This document shows, piece after piece, positions 48,173 to 57,658 of a DNA stretch of 64,000 nt (the stretch's first letter is position 1; each line of letters opens with the position of its first letter). The stretch comes from Vallitalea sp. (GTDB lineage: Bacteria; Bacillota; Clostridia; Lachnospirales; Vallitaleaceae): positions 1 through 64,000 of the forward strand of contig JAOARM010000012.1 in NCBI GenBank assembly GCA_025210515.1. Reading direction: 5' to 3'. A program made the position numbers and the translations under genes. Below the pieces are notes generated by a model that made no database searches, was not told the origin of the DNA, and was given only the letters and a program-made list of their open reading frames with translations.

Positions 48173-49456
48173 TTAAATCTCTTTATCTTCATAACGAACT
48201 TTCCCATTTACAATAGTCCATTTAATCTTTCCTCTTACTTTTCTATTATGAAATGGGCTATTATTACTTTTTGAATGAAACTCATTTGTATTGATTATAT
48301 ATTCTTCTGTAGGATTTATAATAGTAATATCTGCAATTTTGCCCTCCTCTAATATTCCTTTATCTATTCCTAGCATCTTGGCTGGATTGTAACTCATCTT
48401 TTTTATTAGTTCTATTGGCGTTAATATATCTGTTTCTACCAACTCTGTTATACCTAATGGAACTGCTGTTTCAAGTCCAACTATACCATTTGCTATTTTT
48501 TCATAATCACCACTTTTTTCATCAATATGGTGTGGCGCGTGGTCTGTAGCTATTATATCTATAACGTTATTTTGTAGAGCTTCCTTAATGCATTCTACGT
48601 CTTTCTTACTCCTAAGTGGGGGATTCATCTTAGTATTCCCATTATCTAATGTCACATCTTCCTCTGTTAATGTAAAATGATGTGGGCAAACTTCTGCTGT
48701 TATATCTAATCCTTTCCTTTTAGCATCTTTCAGTAATTCTACACTACCTTGTGTACTAATATGACACAAGTGAAGTCTTGCTCCTGTCTTATTAGCAAGC
48801 ATAATATCTCTTGATACAATTATATCTTCTGATTCCGAAGGAATTCCTTCTACTCCTAATCTCTTGGACATCTCACCTTCATTCATTATACCTTTATGAG
48901 CTAAGTTTTCATCTTCACAGTGAGATAATATAGGAATACTACATTTACTTGCTCTTTCCATTGCATCATTTAATAATTTTGCATTCATTACTGACCTTCC
49001 GTCTTCACTTAGTGCACATACTCCTGCTTTAGCCATTTTCTCGATATTAACTAACTCATTTCCTTTTTGTTCTAGTGTAATAGCTCCTATTGGAAGAACA
49101 TTAACTATTGCGTCTTTTCTAGCTTTATCTTTTATATAATCAACTAGCTCTGCTGTATCTATGGCAGGATTTGTATTAGGCATTGCACATATTGTTGTAA
49201 ATCCACCTTTTGCTGCACTTTTACTTCCTGTCTCTATCGTTTCTTTATATTCATATCCTGGCTCTCTTAGATGAACATGTACATCTATTAGTCCTGGAGT
49301 TACCCAACAGCCGTTGGCATCTAGTATTGTATCAACATTCATATTAATATTTTGTTCAATTTTAACTATCTTATTATTTTCTATTAGAACGTCTAATCTA
49401 TCATAAGTATTTGTTGATGGGTTAATCACTACACCATTTTTAATTAGTGTTTTCAT
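48173..49456 (-). CDS. pyrC: dihydroorotase
   Basis: Zinc amidohydrolase of 427 residues that closes carbamoyl aspartate to dihydroorotate. Metal ligands are in GLIDVHVHLREPG, ILSHCED, RLHLCHIST and IATDHAPH. First gene of the operon behind the PyrR-type leader. RBS AAGGAGG with an 11-nt spacing. Neither pyrB nor pyrR is in this window. Confidence 0.97.
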   Translation of the reverse strand: MKTLIKNGVVINPSTNTYDRLDVLIENNKIVKIEQNINMNVDTILDANGCWVTPGLIDVHVHLREPGYEYKETIETGSKSAAKGGFTTICAMPNTNPAIDTAELVDYIKDKARKDAIVNVLPIGAITLEQKGNELVNIEKMAKAGVCALSEDGRSVMNAKLLNDAMERASKCSIPILSHCEDENLAHKGIMNEGEMSKRLGVEGIPSESEDIIVSRDIMLANKTGARLHLCHISTQGSVELLKDAKRKGLDITAEVCPHHFTLTEEDVTLDNGNTKMNPPLRSKKDVECIKEALQNNVIDIIATDHAPHHIDEKSGDYEKIANGIVGLETAVPLGITELVETDILTPIELIKKMSYNPAKMLGIDKGILEEGKIADITIINPTEEYIINTNEFHSKSNNSPFHNRKVRGKIKWTIVNGKVRYEDKEI

Positions 49457-49544
49457 ATAATACTAACCTCCTTATATTATTAATATGCATAATTATTTAA
49501 TCAAGAAAAGCTATTATGCCTAGTTTTGCATGGCAAATTTCTGC

Positions 49545-49614
49545 GATAAGAAAGTTTCCTTAGGTTAATGAAAAGCTTTTACTTCATTAACTATCTGGAG
49601 AAACTTTCTTATAG
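49545..49614. repeat. 70-bp hairpin in the pyr leader
   Basis: TAAGAAAGTTTC arms with an inner TTAATGAA/TTCATTAA pairing. It lies between the leader terminator and pyrC. No T run follows on the minus strand, so it is not a simple terminator. It may stabilise the read-through mRNA or be a repeat element. Confidence 0.6.
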
Positions 49615-49668
49615 TATAAAAAAAGGGAATAAGTATGATAACGAATTATTATCATATTTATTCCCTTT
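49613..49668 (-). terminator. attenuation terminator of the pyr operon
   Basis: On the minus strand AAAGGGAATAAATATGATAA pairs with TTATCATACTTATTCCC and is followed by seven T. It lies between the PyrR-type loop and the first gene, the expected position for an attenuator. Confidence 0.85.
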
Positions 49669-49812
49669 GAATATTGTATATTTATTTTTTTGAATTACTA
49701 ATGAGGACAGAATATAAGTAGTTATTTCTGCCTTATTAATTGCCATTATTAAACTTAATGTATGTTTTTTAACACAATAAAAGAACGCATGGATGTCTCG
49801 CATCATAATTTC

Positions 49813-49845
49813 CTCCCTTGCTGGTCTCTCTGTACCAAATTAAAG
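49813..49845 (-). promoter_or_regulatory. PyrR-binding-loop-like RNA element
   Basis: The minus-strand sequence UGGUACAGAGAGACCA can form a UGGU/ACCA stem around ACAGAGAG, over a bulge and a lower CCUU/AAGG stem. This fits the PyrR binding loop (consensus around CNGNGAG then AAGG). When UMP-bound PyrR holds it, the downstream terminator forms. Core at 49816-49836. Confidence 0.8.
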
Positions 49846-49896
49846 GTCGACTTGCGTACTGTCGATTATCTAGCTATTTTTATTTACTTCTGTAAA

Positions 49897-49925
49897 ATTT
49901 TATCATATGTTTATTGTTGTGTCAA
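49897..49925 (-). promoter_or_regulatory. sigma-A promoter of the pyr operon
   Basis: Minus-strand TTGACA (49925-49920), a 17-nt spacer and TAAAAT (49902-49897). Transcription should start near 49890, about 45 nt before the PyrR-type loop. Confidence 0.85.
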
Positions 49926-50005
49926 GGTATTTATTTCTCTTGTATATTAAGTTTCTATTGTATATTATATCTAATTATATATAAAGTTTCTTGTCTGAAT
50001 GTCCG

Positions 50006-50203
50006 TAGATATATAGGTATATAAAACTTGTTCATGTTAAAGAATTAAAGAAAAACTAAGCTCATTCCAAGATAAATACCTAAAATTTGAAAACTCCCGT
50101 TGGTCAGACATTCAAATTTCTTAACGGTATTTATCTTTCCATTCACTAAGATTTTCTATTTAATTCTTTAATAAATCACATGTTTTATATACCTATACAT
50201 CTA
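50006..50203. repeat. 198-bp imperfect inverted repeat
   Basis: Arms of roughly 85 bp. TAGATATATAGGTATATAAA at the left matches the complement of the right end, and internal blocks TTAAAGAATTAAA and AGATAAATACC also pair. It lies between the pyr promoter and palindromic element C. Not coding. It may be a MITE-like remnant or a large hairpin. Confidence 0.75.
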
Positions 50204-50404
50204 CTAGGCTCATTGATTTTCCAAGCTTTTGTTACTTAGTCGTTCACGCAACTATACATTTTTTATTATTCAATATAACTTCAAAACATAAATTAATAAT
50301 CTTCATACTCATAACCAAACTAATCACTAGTTCTTTCACTATAATATCCCGTACTACAGTATGCATCTACAATAATTATCATACTTAAATCAATCAACTA
50401 GCCC

Positions 50405-50520
50405 AACGGAAAGGGTATAGGGTAATATGGAGCACGAGCCACGGACGGCGAGGTCAGCTGTTTTAAACAGGACGTTTAACCAGCTGACGGAATATTACCC
50501 TATACCCTTGGAGTGGAAGC
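50405..50520. repeat. dispersed palindromic element, copy C
   Basis: Related to copies A and B, with outer stem AAGGGTATAGGGTAATAT/ATATTACCCTATACCCTT and the same inner GTCAGCTG hairpin. It ends 5 bp from the first CRISPR repeat. It lacks the extra TAACCATG..ACTAGCG flank seen in A and B. Confidence 0.88.
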
Positions 50521-50525
50521 TTTAG

Positions 50526-51279
50526 AATATGTTACATCTTATGTTAAGGTTCAACCTATATTTTAATTCCATGTCCTGCATTATTAATTCCTATTTCAAT
50601 ACATCCTATGTTAAGGTTCAACATGATAAAGTGACATCTAATTTTAACCGTTTAATTTAATTTCAATACATCTTATGTTAAGGTTCAACAATAGAGATAA
50701 TGCCCTAAGAATGATTAGGGAAGTATTTCAATACATCTTATGTTAAGGTTCAACAAGAAGCCGATGATATTAACCCCGAAGTATGGCAAAATTTCAATAC
50801 ATCTTATGTTAAGGTTCAACGAAATATGGCAATTAAACAGAGATTCACTTGATTTATTTCAATACATCTTATGTTAAGGTTCAACAGGTTGTACAATAAT
50901 TTAAAAGTTTTAAATCAAGATTTCAATACATCTTATGTTAAGGTTCAACATGGAAATATGGGGAACAGGAAGTGTTAAATTTGTAGTATTTCAATACATC
51001 TTATGTTAAGGTTCAACTTATTTTGCTACCACCAGTTGGAATGTCTTCGACTATTTCAATACATCTTATGTTAAGGTTCAACCACATATCTATTAGCACA
51101 TTTAAAAGATAGAGAATGATTTCAATACATCTTATGTTAAGGTTCAACCTTCCACTATGGTTTTCATTGCAACTACAAGCTGTATTTCAATACATCTTAT
51201 GTTAAGGTTCAACAGATACATTGTTACCCATGTTGACTCATTATGAACAATTTCAATACATCTTATGTTAAGGTTCAAC
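50526..51279 (-). CRISPR. orphan CRISPR array, 12 repeats, 11 spacers (I-B-like repeat)
   Basis: The 30-nt repeat starts ATTTCAATACATCTTATG and ends TTAAGGTTCAAC. Starts are 50526, 50593, 50660, 50725, 50791, 50856, 50920, 50988, 51053, 51119, 51184 and 51250, with spacers of 34-38 nt. The first repeat has five mismatches and the second one, so the left end is the old end. The complement ends ATTGAAAT, like I-B 5' handles, so transcription probably runs right to left with the leader beyond 51280. No cas genes are in the window. Confidence 0.98.
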
Positions 51280-51472
51280 CATTATAAATCCAACACTCTT
51301 ATTTCTAATTATACTCCACAACCCCCAATATTACAACAATTGCTTAATTTTTTTCCACCTAACTTAACTAATAAACCCAAACTCTATAAAATATCCTTAA
51401 CCCCTTATTATATAAGGCATTAGATAATTGTCTGAATTATCTAACCTGGAAAAAGTTAATTATTAAGCATAT
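51280..51472 (-). promoter_or_regulatory. probable CRISPR leader region
   Basis: AT-rich non-coding stretch next to the intact end of the array. It contains a perfect hairpin, TTAGATAATT/AATTATCTAA, at about 51419-51443. Assigned as leader from the direction of repeat decay; no promoter was clearly identified. Confidence 0.5.
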
Positions 51473-51520
51473 GTAATAAAAAGAATTTTATAACCCTACA
51501 ATTATAAAATTCTTTATTAC
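51473..51520 (-). terminator. terminator after CBS-domain gene
   Basis: AAAGAATTTTATAA and TTATAAAATTCTTT form a long stem with an 8-nt loop; T-rich sequence follows on the minus strand. It separates the CBS gene from the CRISPR leader. Confidence 0.7.
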
Positions 51521-51545
51521 GTATTTACATAATTAATACTATTAC

Positions 51546-51971
51546 TTAGCTAAATGTATTAGAACTATCTTCAGTAATATCATTTAATACATCCCCAGCT
51601 TCATCTTCTCTTGTATGTGATAAATCTTTTAAAGAAATTATTCCTACTACACCTTCATCTTGTACTACTGGTATTCTCTTCACTTGATTATGTGCCATTA
51701 GATGTGCAACTTCTTCAACATTCATATCTGGAGTTGCAGTTATTACATCTTTTGACATTACTTCTTTACATTTAACTTGACTAGAATCTAAATCTTCAGC
51801 TACAGTTTTCAAAACAATATCTCTATCTGTTACAATACCTACTAGATGTTCATTTTCTTCTACAGGTAATGAACCAATATCAGCATCTCTCATCTTGACA
51901 GCTGCTTCTTTTATAGACGTATCTCCACAAACTGAAACTATATCAGAAGTCATTATCTCTTTTGCCTTCAT
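51546..51971 (-). CDS. paired CBS-domain protein
   Basis: A 141-residue protein made of two CBS motifs (MKAKEIMTSDIVSV...GIVTDRDIVLK and KEVMSKDVITATPD...GIISLKDLSH) with an acidic tail. Such proteins bind adenine nucleotides and regulate partners. ATG at 51971 has AAAGGTG nine bases upstream. It follows two PII-like genes and a cation/proton antiporter on the same strand. Confidence 0.9.
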   Translation of the reverse strand: MKAKEIMTSDIVSVCGDTSIKEAAVKMRDADIGSLPVEENEHLVGIVTDRDIVLKTVAEDLDSSQVKCKEVMSKDVITATPDMNVEEVAHLMAHNQVKRIPVVQDEGVVGIISLKDLSHTREDEAGDVLNDITEDSSNTFS

Positions 51972-52153
51972 ATATAACACACCTTTCTATAATTATATCT
52001 AAGCTAAATTAAGTGTTAACCTAATATAACCTATATAGATATTATTAAGAAAAATATAATTTTATATTCTATAATTTTTAATGTATTAATCCATTAATAA
52101 AAAATACAATTAAAAAAAGCACAGAAAAGCAATAGCCTTTCTGCACTTATAAT

Positions 52154-52510
52154 CTATCCTCTAATTCCATGACTTTTATAAATCGGAACTGTAAACATAA
52201 TACCTTTTCCTAATTTATTTTTGTCCAAATCTAATACTTTTTCAATTTCATTCATAACCTTATTAGCAACTTCCTCTGATGGTAACGCAACAAAAACTGT
52301 TTTATTATATTTCTTGTTATCCACATTACTCATTGAGCCAAACATCATGGAAGAAGAAAAGCTCATATCATATCCTTCAATTCCAGAAATTCCATAGGTG
52401 TCAACTACAGTATATCTAGATATGTCCAATTGAGCTAATTTCTTTTTAATGGTTTTTGTTTTCTTAATATCATTTACTACAATAAAAAGAATATATTTAC
52501 AATCTAGCAT
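52154..52510 (-). CDS. PII-like protein (second of pair)
   Basis: A 118-residue protein with ferredoxin-like pattern KYILFIVVNDI..., a loop of about 20 residues rich in Ser/Met/Gly (YDMSFSSSMMFGSMS), NKTVFVALPSE and GIMFTVPI. It is paralogous to the gene at 52543. The central loop corresponds to the PII T-loop, but the classical uridylylation Tyr site is not clear. Likely a nucleotide sensor for the antiporter. Confidence 0.65.
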   Translation of the reverse strand: MLDCKYILFIVVNDIKKTKTIKKKLAQLDISRYTVVDTYGISGIEGYDMSFSSSMMFGSMSNVDNKKYNKTVFVALPSEEVANKVMNEIEKVLDLDKNKLGKGIMFTVPIYKSHGIRG

Positions 52511-52542
52511 ATATGACCCTCGTTTCTAATCCTTATGGAATT

Positions 52543-52959
52543 TTAATAATACTCACTTTCAAATTCTTTTGCCATAAGTTTTTTATTTTCTCTACTTTCA
52601 ATATGACGTTCTAACTCTCCACCACGCATATGTGTAACTGGTAGTACAAACATAATTCCTTTATTTGGTCGTTTCATATCGCCACCAAGAATTTTTTCAA
52701 TATGGTTCATAACACAATCTACTTGTTCTTCTCTTTCAATTACAGAGAATACAGTTTTATTATACTGTGTATCACCATCAATTGTTTTCATTAATCCACC
52801 AATTACAGGTATACTATATATATCTTTGTTAATAGCAGTAGCACCCATACTATCTATAACCGTTGCTCCTCTTATACCTAATTGTTTCATTTTGAATAAA
52901 ACTTCTGGTAAATATTCAGGTTCATTTAATACTATAAACAATACGTACACCAATTTCAC
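52543..52959 (-). CDS. PII-like protein (first of pair)
   Basis: A 138-residue protein (MKLVYVLFIVLNEPEYLPEV), with GATVIDSMGA, NKTVFSVIEREE and GIMFVLPVTHMRGGE, followed by a charged tail. The GTG at 52959 overlaps AAAGGAG, so TTG at 52953 may be the true start. Adjacent to the antiporter at 53154. PII-like proteins next to transporters commonly gate them in response to nucleotides; that role here is inferred. Confidence 0.65.
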   Translation of the reverse strand: MKLVYVLFIVLNEPEYLPEVLFKMKQLGIRGATVIDSMGATAINKDIYSIPVIGGLMKTIDGDTQYNKTVFSVIEREEQVDCVMNHIEKILGGDMKRPNKGIMFVLPVTHMRGGELERHIESRENKKLMAKEFESEYY

Positions 52960-53153
52960 TCCTTTATTTATATTCTCTTAGCAATATATAATTTACTCAT
53001 AGTAAGAATATTATATATCTGCTTAATAATGATAAACTTATTTTAATATTTTATTACAATTCTTTCTTTTTTATTATCAAATTATAATGTATATGTAGAG
53101 TAATCACTAAGAATTATTAATAGCTTGCGTTTAGGATACTATTTATAATTATA

Positions 53154-54389
53154 CTATTCTCCTCCACACACTTCAACTGGTTTTTCTCCTTTAAAAAGTA
53201 ATTTCAAAAGAGGTGGTGTAACTATTGTAGAAATAATAACAAGTAATACTACACTTGTAAATGTCTCATCTTTTATTATTCCACTTTTTAGCCCTTGATT
53301 AGCTACAATCAATGCAACTTCGGCTCTGGCAATCATTCCAATACCTACTTGAAGAGAATGTTTTGGGGAAAAGCCTGATAATCTAGCTCCTAAACCACAT
53401 CCAACTATTTTACCAAAAACAGCTAAAAATACAATTACTAATGAATATCCTATGTAATTAATAATGTCGCTTGTAATAACAGCACTAAGTCCTATACTTA
53501 CGAAAAATATTGGTGTGAATAATGCATAAGCAAAAGATTGTACTTTATTAACAATTCTATGTCTATAAGGAGTTGTAGCAAATGCTACTCCTGCAAAATA
53601 AGCTCCTGTAATAGCTGCAACACTAAACATTTCAGCAACATATGCAAATATAAAACATAATATTATTGCAAATGTAATTATTCGATCTCTCCATACTGAA
53701 CCTTGAGCAAATTTTGTTATTCCTTTAGATATAATTATACCTGCAACAATTGCAAGAACGAAGAATGAAACTATATTAATTAATAACTGTGAAACACTTG
53801 TATTAGCTCCTGGGTTAACCATACCAGATACAACAGCTAATAAGATAATTCCAAGAACGTCATCGATAATAGCTCCTCCAAGTATTGATATACCTTGTCT
53901 ACTTCCCATTTGTTTAAGATCTCTTAGTACTGAAACAGAGATACTAACAGAAGTAGCTGTAAGTATTGTACCAATATAGAGAGCAAACATTAATTGATGA
54001 TGTGAATCTCCATCTGGTAAGTAATTCTTAAAAAATAACAAAGGTATTATTGTCCCTAGTGCTAATGGTAAAGTAACTCCACCAAAAGCTATCATAGAAG
54101 CACCTTTTCCTGACGCCTTTAGCTCTTTTAAATCAGTCTCTAGACCAGCTAAAAACATAAGAAAAACTACTCCAATTTGTGATATTTGATGAATTAAATG
54201 ATTATCTCCATCTACTAAATTAAATACAGTAGGTCCAATTATTATTCCAACTAAGATTTGTCCCAAAACTGGTGGCATAGATATCTTTGATGCTAACCAT
54301 CCACCTGTCGCGGCTGCTATTAATAAAATAGCTAGTTGTAATAAAAAATGATACTCTTCTGCATGTTCCATCATAGCTGCAAAATCCAT
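53154..54389 (-). CDS. CPA2-family cation/proton antiporter
   Basis: A 411-residue membrane protein with about twelve helices (Kef/NapA-like, without a TrkA-N domain). Typical motifs are QILVGIIIGPTVFNLV, FLMFLAGLETDLKELK, ISILGGAIIDDVLGIILLAVV (the double Asp of the ion site) and GIGMIARAEVALI. RBS AGGAGG. The following PII-like and CBS genes may supply the missing cytoplasmic regulation. Confidence 0.93.
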   Translation of the reverse strand: MDFAAMMEHAEEYHFLLQLAILLIAAATGGWLASKISMPPVLGQILVGIIIGPTVFNLVDGDNHLIHQISQIGVVFLMFLAGLETDLKELKASGKGASMIAFGGVTLPLALGTIIPLLFFKNYLPDGDSHHQLMFALYIGTILTATSVSISVSVLRDLKQMGSRQGISILGGAIIDDVLGIILLAVVSGMVNPGANTSVSQLLINIVSFFVLAIVAGIIISKGITKFAQGSVWRDRIITFAIILCFIFAYVAEMFSVAAITGAYFAGVAFATTPYRHRIVNKVQSFAYALFTPIFFVSIGLSAVITSDIINYIGYSLVIVFLAVFGKIVGCGLGARLSGFSPKHSLQVGIGMIARAEVALIVANQGLKSGIIKDETFTSVVLLVIISTIVTPPLLKLLFKGEKPVEVCGGE

Positions 54390-54539
54390 TGTAATGCCTC
54401 CTAAAGTATAATTTTTATCGCACTAGAATAGATTTTACTCCTATTATGACTAATATTCAATGGTAATAATGTTGAATATCACTAAATTATGCATTTTTTT
54501 TTGGCAATAGTGCACAAAATATACTTACTAGCAAAAAAA

Positions 54540-54571
54540 ATAACCAAAGTTATTTAGGTAACTTTAGTTAT
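54540..54571. terminator. terminator after prfA
   Basis: ATAACCAAAGTTA and TAACTTTAGTTAT form a stem, followed on the minus strand by eight T. It lies 13 nt after the prfA stop codon. Confidence 0.85.
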
Positions 54572-54583
54572 TTTATAATATTA

Positions 54584-55657
54584 TTATTCACTTTGCATGT
54601 TTTTCAACTTTTCTGCTTGATCAGCTGTTATTAGACTATCAACTACTTCTTCAATATCTCCATCTAGAATTCCATCTAGTCTATGCAACGTTAATTTTAT
54701 TCTATGGTCTGTAACTCTACCTTGGGGGAAGTTATAAGTACGGATTTTTTCACTTCTATCTCCAGTACCTACTTGACTTTTTCTGTTCTGTGCAACCTCT
54801 TTTTGTTGCTTTTCTTGTTCTATCTCATATAATCTAGCTCTTAGTACTTTAAGTGCTTTATCTTTGTTTTTCAACTGTGATTTTTCATCTTGACAAGTAA
54901 CAACTAACCCTGTAGGTAAATGAGTAATACGAACAGCAGAGTCTGTTGTATTAACACATTGACCTCCATTACCTGATGATCTATATACATCAATTCTAAG
55001 ATCATTCATGTTAATCTGAACGTCAACATCTTCAACTTCTGGAAGGACAGCAACTGTTACAGTAGAAGTATGTATTCTTCCTCCTGATTCTGTGACAGGT
55101 ACTCTCTGCACTCTATGAACGCCACTTTCGTATTTTAATTTTGAATAAGCACCTTGACCTTGAATCATGAAAACAGCTTCCTTAAAACCACCTACGCCAC
55201 TTTCATTTAGACTCATAGTTTCTACTTTCCATCTATTTCTTTCCGCATATCTTGAATACATTCTAAATAATGAAGCAGCAAATAGTGCAGCCTCATCACC
55301 ACCTGCTCCACCTCTAATTTCAACAAAAACATTTTTATCATCATTAGGGTCTTTTGGTAATAATAATACTTTTAATTCTTCTTCTATTCTAACTAGATTA
55401 TCTTTACTTTCATTTAATTCTTCCTTAGCCATTTCTTTCATTTCTGGGTCATCTTCTTCTTCAAGAATAGCTAAACTATCTTCAATATTAACTTTATTAG
55501 CTTTGTACTCTTTATACTTTTCAACAATAGCAGATAAATCGCTATGCTCTTTCATAAGTTTACGCCATCTGTCTTGTTTACTAATAATTTCTGGATCATT
55601 TATCATTTCTGATATTTCTTCAAATCTACTTACAATTCCGTCTAATTTACCAAACAT
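54584..55657 (-). CDS. prfA: peptide chain release factor 1
   Basis: Releases finished proteins at UAA and UAG. 357 residues with [13 protein letters not shown], the PxT-region [19 protein letters not shown], and the GGQ motif in [17 protein letters not shown]. Here GGQ is followed by Cys where most have His. RBS GAGAGGTG. It is next to prmC, its methyltransferase. Confidence 0.97.
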   Translation of the reverse strand: MFGKLDGIVSRFEEISEMINDPEIISKQDRWRKLMKEHSDLSAIVEKYKEYKANKVNIEDSLAILEEEDDPEMKEMAKEELNESKDNLVRIEEELKVLLLPKDPNDDKNVFVEIRGGAGGDEAALFAASLFRMYSRYAERNRWKVETMSLNESGVGGFKEAVFMIQGQGAYSKLKYESGVHRVQRVPVTESGGRIHTSTVTVAVLPEVEDVDVQINMNDLRIDVYRSSGNGGQCVNTTDSAVRITHLPTGLVVTCQDEKSQLKNKDKALKVLRARLYEIEQEKQQKEVAQNRKSQVGTGDRSEKIRTYNFPQGRVTDHRIKLTLHRLDGILDGDIEEVVDSLITADQAEKLKNMQSE

Positions 55658-55714
55658 AATTACACCTCTCTAAATCTGATAGTTATTTATTTATAATAGG
55701 GTAGATTGTATCAT

Positions 55715-56575
55715 CTATAAAGGTCTATAAACACCTTTAACAACTCTATTAATTCCAGCTAAATCTTTTATAATCTCAATATCTGTATAACCATAATCTT
55801 CTAGAATATTTTTAACTTCTATACTTTGATTATGTCCTACTTCATATAAAATATAGCTTTTTTTTGTTGCAAAATCTTTCACCTGTTTTGATATCTCTCT
55901 ATAAAAATACAACCCATCTTTTCCTCCGTCTAAAGCATTAATAGGTTCATGATCTTTTACTTCAATCATTAAATCATTAATATCATCTTTTTTTATATAG
56001 GGAGGATTAGATATAAAAAGTTCATATTCAATATCTTTATCTACATTACTTAATAAGTTACTTTGGATAAAAGTTATTCTATCAGAAACTTCATTAGCTA
56101 TAGCATTTTTCTTAGCGATTTCTATTGCTTTATCAGAAATATCTACAGTAGTAGCTATAACCTCTTTGCAGTTTTCGCATATACTTATTGGTATACAGCC
56201 ACTTCCTGTTCCAATTTCTAAAATATTAATTATATTATTACCTTCTATACAGTTAATAGCTTCAAGAACAAGAACCTCTGTATCTTGTCTTGGTATTAAT
56301 ACATTTTTATTAACTATAAAATCAAGCCCCATAAACTCTTGATGTCCAATAATATATTGAAGTGGTTTTTTATCAGCTCTTAGTCTGATTAGCTCCATGT
56401 ATTTGTCTATCTGCTCTTTTGTTAATTCTTCATTACCATTTATTATTATATATACTTTATTAACATCTAAAACATATTCTAATAGTAAATTAGCATCTAT
56501 CTTAGCATCAGATACTTGATTTTCTTCTAGATATTTTATTCCGTTACTCAGCACATACCTTATGGTCTTCTTCAT
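55715..56575 (-). CDS. prmC: release-factor glutamine methyltransferase
   Basis: Methylates the Gln of the GGQ motif in release factors. 286 residues with the SAM motif ILEIGTGSGCIPI and the catalytic FISNPPYI. It overlaps the yqhQ-like gene by 32 nt. Sits 57 nt upstream of prfA, its substrate gene, a classic pairing. Confidence 0.96.
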   Translation of the reverse strand: MKKTIRYVLSNGIKYLEENQVSDAKIDANLLLEYVLDVNKVYIIINGNEELTKEQIDKYMELIRLRADKKPLQYIIGHQEFMGLDFIVNKNVLIPRQDTEVLVLEAINCIEGNNIINILEIGTGSGCIPISICENCKEVIATTVDISDKAIEIAKKNAIANEVSDRITFIQSNLLSNVDKDIEYELFISNPPYIKKDDINDLMIEVKDHEPINALDGGKDGLYFYREISKQVKDFATKKSYILYEVGHNQSIEVKNILEDYGYTDIEIIKDLAGINRVVKGVYRPL

Positions 56576-57479
56576 CTGTATTCAAGACCCCTTTCAAAGC
56601 TGCAATAGCAACCTCTATTTGAGAATCATCTGGCTCTCTTGTTGTTAGATTCTGTAGCCATAGTCCTGGTTTACTTACTAATCTAGCAATCCATGAATCA
56701 GATCTTCCTAACCATTTAATTACTTCATAAGATAATCCAGCAATTAGTGGTAAACATAATAACCTAACTGCAAGTCTTAACCAAAATGTTCTAACATCAA
56801 TAATCATTAATACTAATATACTCATAAGTACAACAATAAGCAAGAAATTAGTTCCACATCTTTTATGTAATCTAGAGTGTTTTTTAATATTCTCTACAGT
56901 TAATTCTTCCTCGTGCTCTAAACAATTAATTGATTTATGCTCTGCACCATGATATTGAAATACTCTTTGTATATCTTTCATTAATGATATTATTTTAAGA
57001 TACACTAGAAAAATAATAACTCTTACAACACCGTCAACTAAATTAATTAAGCTAGGATAAGGAAGTAAGTTTTTTAGTAATTGAGAAATTCCTAAAGGTA
57101 ATACTACAAATAAACCAATAGCTAATACCATGGCTAATACAACGGAAAATCCGATTAGAACACTATCTAACTTATCGCCAAAAACCTTCTCAAGAAATTT
57201 ATCGAATTTACTTGGCTGACTATTTTCTTCTTCTACTTCAAAGAATTCAGCTGAGTAAGTAAGTATTTTTGTACCTATTACTAAAGATTCAACAAAAGCT
57301 AACATTCCACGAAAAATTGGAAGTTTGAAAAGCTTTAGTTTTTCTGAAAAACTCTTATATTCTTTTTTATCAATTATTATTTCTTTATCTGGCTTTCTTA
57401 CTGCTACTGCATAGGTGCTTTTATTTTTCATCATAACACCTTCTATTACAGCCTGCCCACCAACGTTAACAGGTTTCAT
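56544..57479 (-). CDS. DUF1385 (YqhQ-like) membrane protein
   Basis: A 311-residue membrane protein. VNVGGQAVIEGVMMKNKSTYAVAVRKPD-type N-terminus, four membrane segments, and EYHGAEHKSINCLE (here FQYHGAEHKSINCLEHEEELT) are characteristic. RLHKRCGTNFLLIV is also conserved. Function unknown; it is often linked to rpmE, prmC and prfA as here. RBS GGAAGTGA. Confidence 0.92.
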   Translation of the reverse strand: MKPVNVGGQAVIEGVMMKNKSTYAVAVRKPDKEIIIDKKEYKSFSEKLKLFKLPIFRGMLAFVESLVIGTKILTYSAEFFEVEEENSQPSKFDKFLEKVFGDKLDSVLIGFSVVLAMVLAIGLFVVLPLGISQLLKNLLPYPSLINLVDGVVRVIIFLVYLKIISLMKDIQRVFQYHGAEHKSINCLEHEEELTVENIKKHSRLHKRCGTNFLLIVVLMSILVLMIIDVRTFWLRLAVRLLCLPLIAGLSYEVIKWLGRSDSWIARLVSKPGLWLQNLTTREPDDSQIEVAIAALKGVLNTDEEDHKVCAE

Positions 57480-57624
57480 AAGTAATCACTTCCATATTCT
57501 ATATTATATTTTCAAATACTCAAATTTGACTTATTAAATTATAACATGTATTAATTTATTTATCTACTTGAGATAGAAATATATATTGTTCTAGTAATTG
57601 AATTAGTTAATATAAGAAAATAAA

Positions 57625-57650
57625 AAGTTGAGGAAATTCATCCTCAACTT
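57625..57650 (-). terminator. terminator after rpmE
   Basis: AAGTTGAGGA and TCCTCAACTT form a perfect 10-bp stem, followed on the minus strand by T. Lies 9 nt after the stop codon. Confidence 0.85.
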
Positions 57651-57658
57651 AGTTATAA

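Noticed and set aside
49609..49806. 65-residue frame in the pyr leader as an ordinary gene
   Set aside because: It has an RBS, but the last third is the terminator hairpin and the peptide matches no family. Kept only as a possible leader peptide in a finding.
50526..51279. AGGTTCAA motifs suggesting tRNA T-loops
   Set aside because: They are part of the regularly spaced CRISPR repeat; no acceptor stem or anticodon arm surrounds them.
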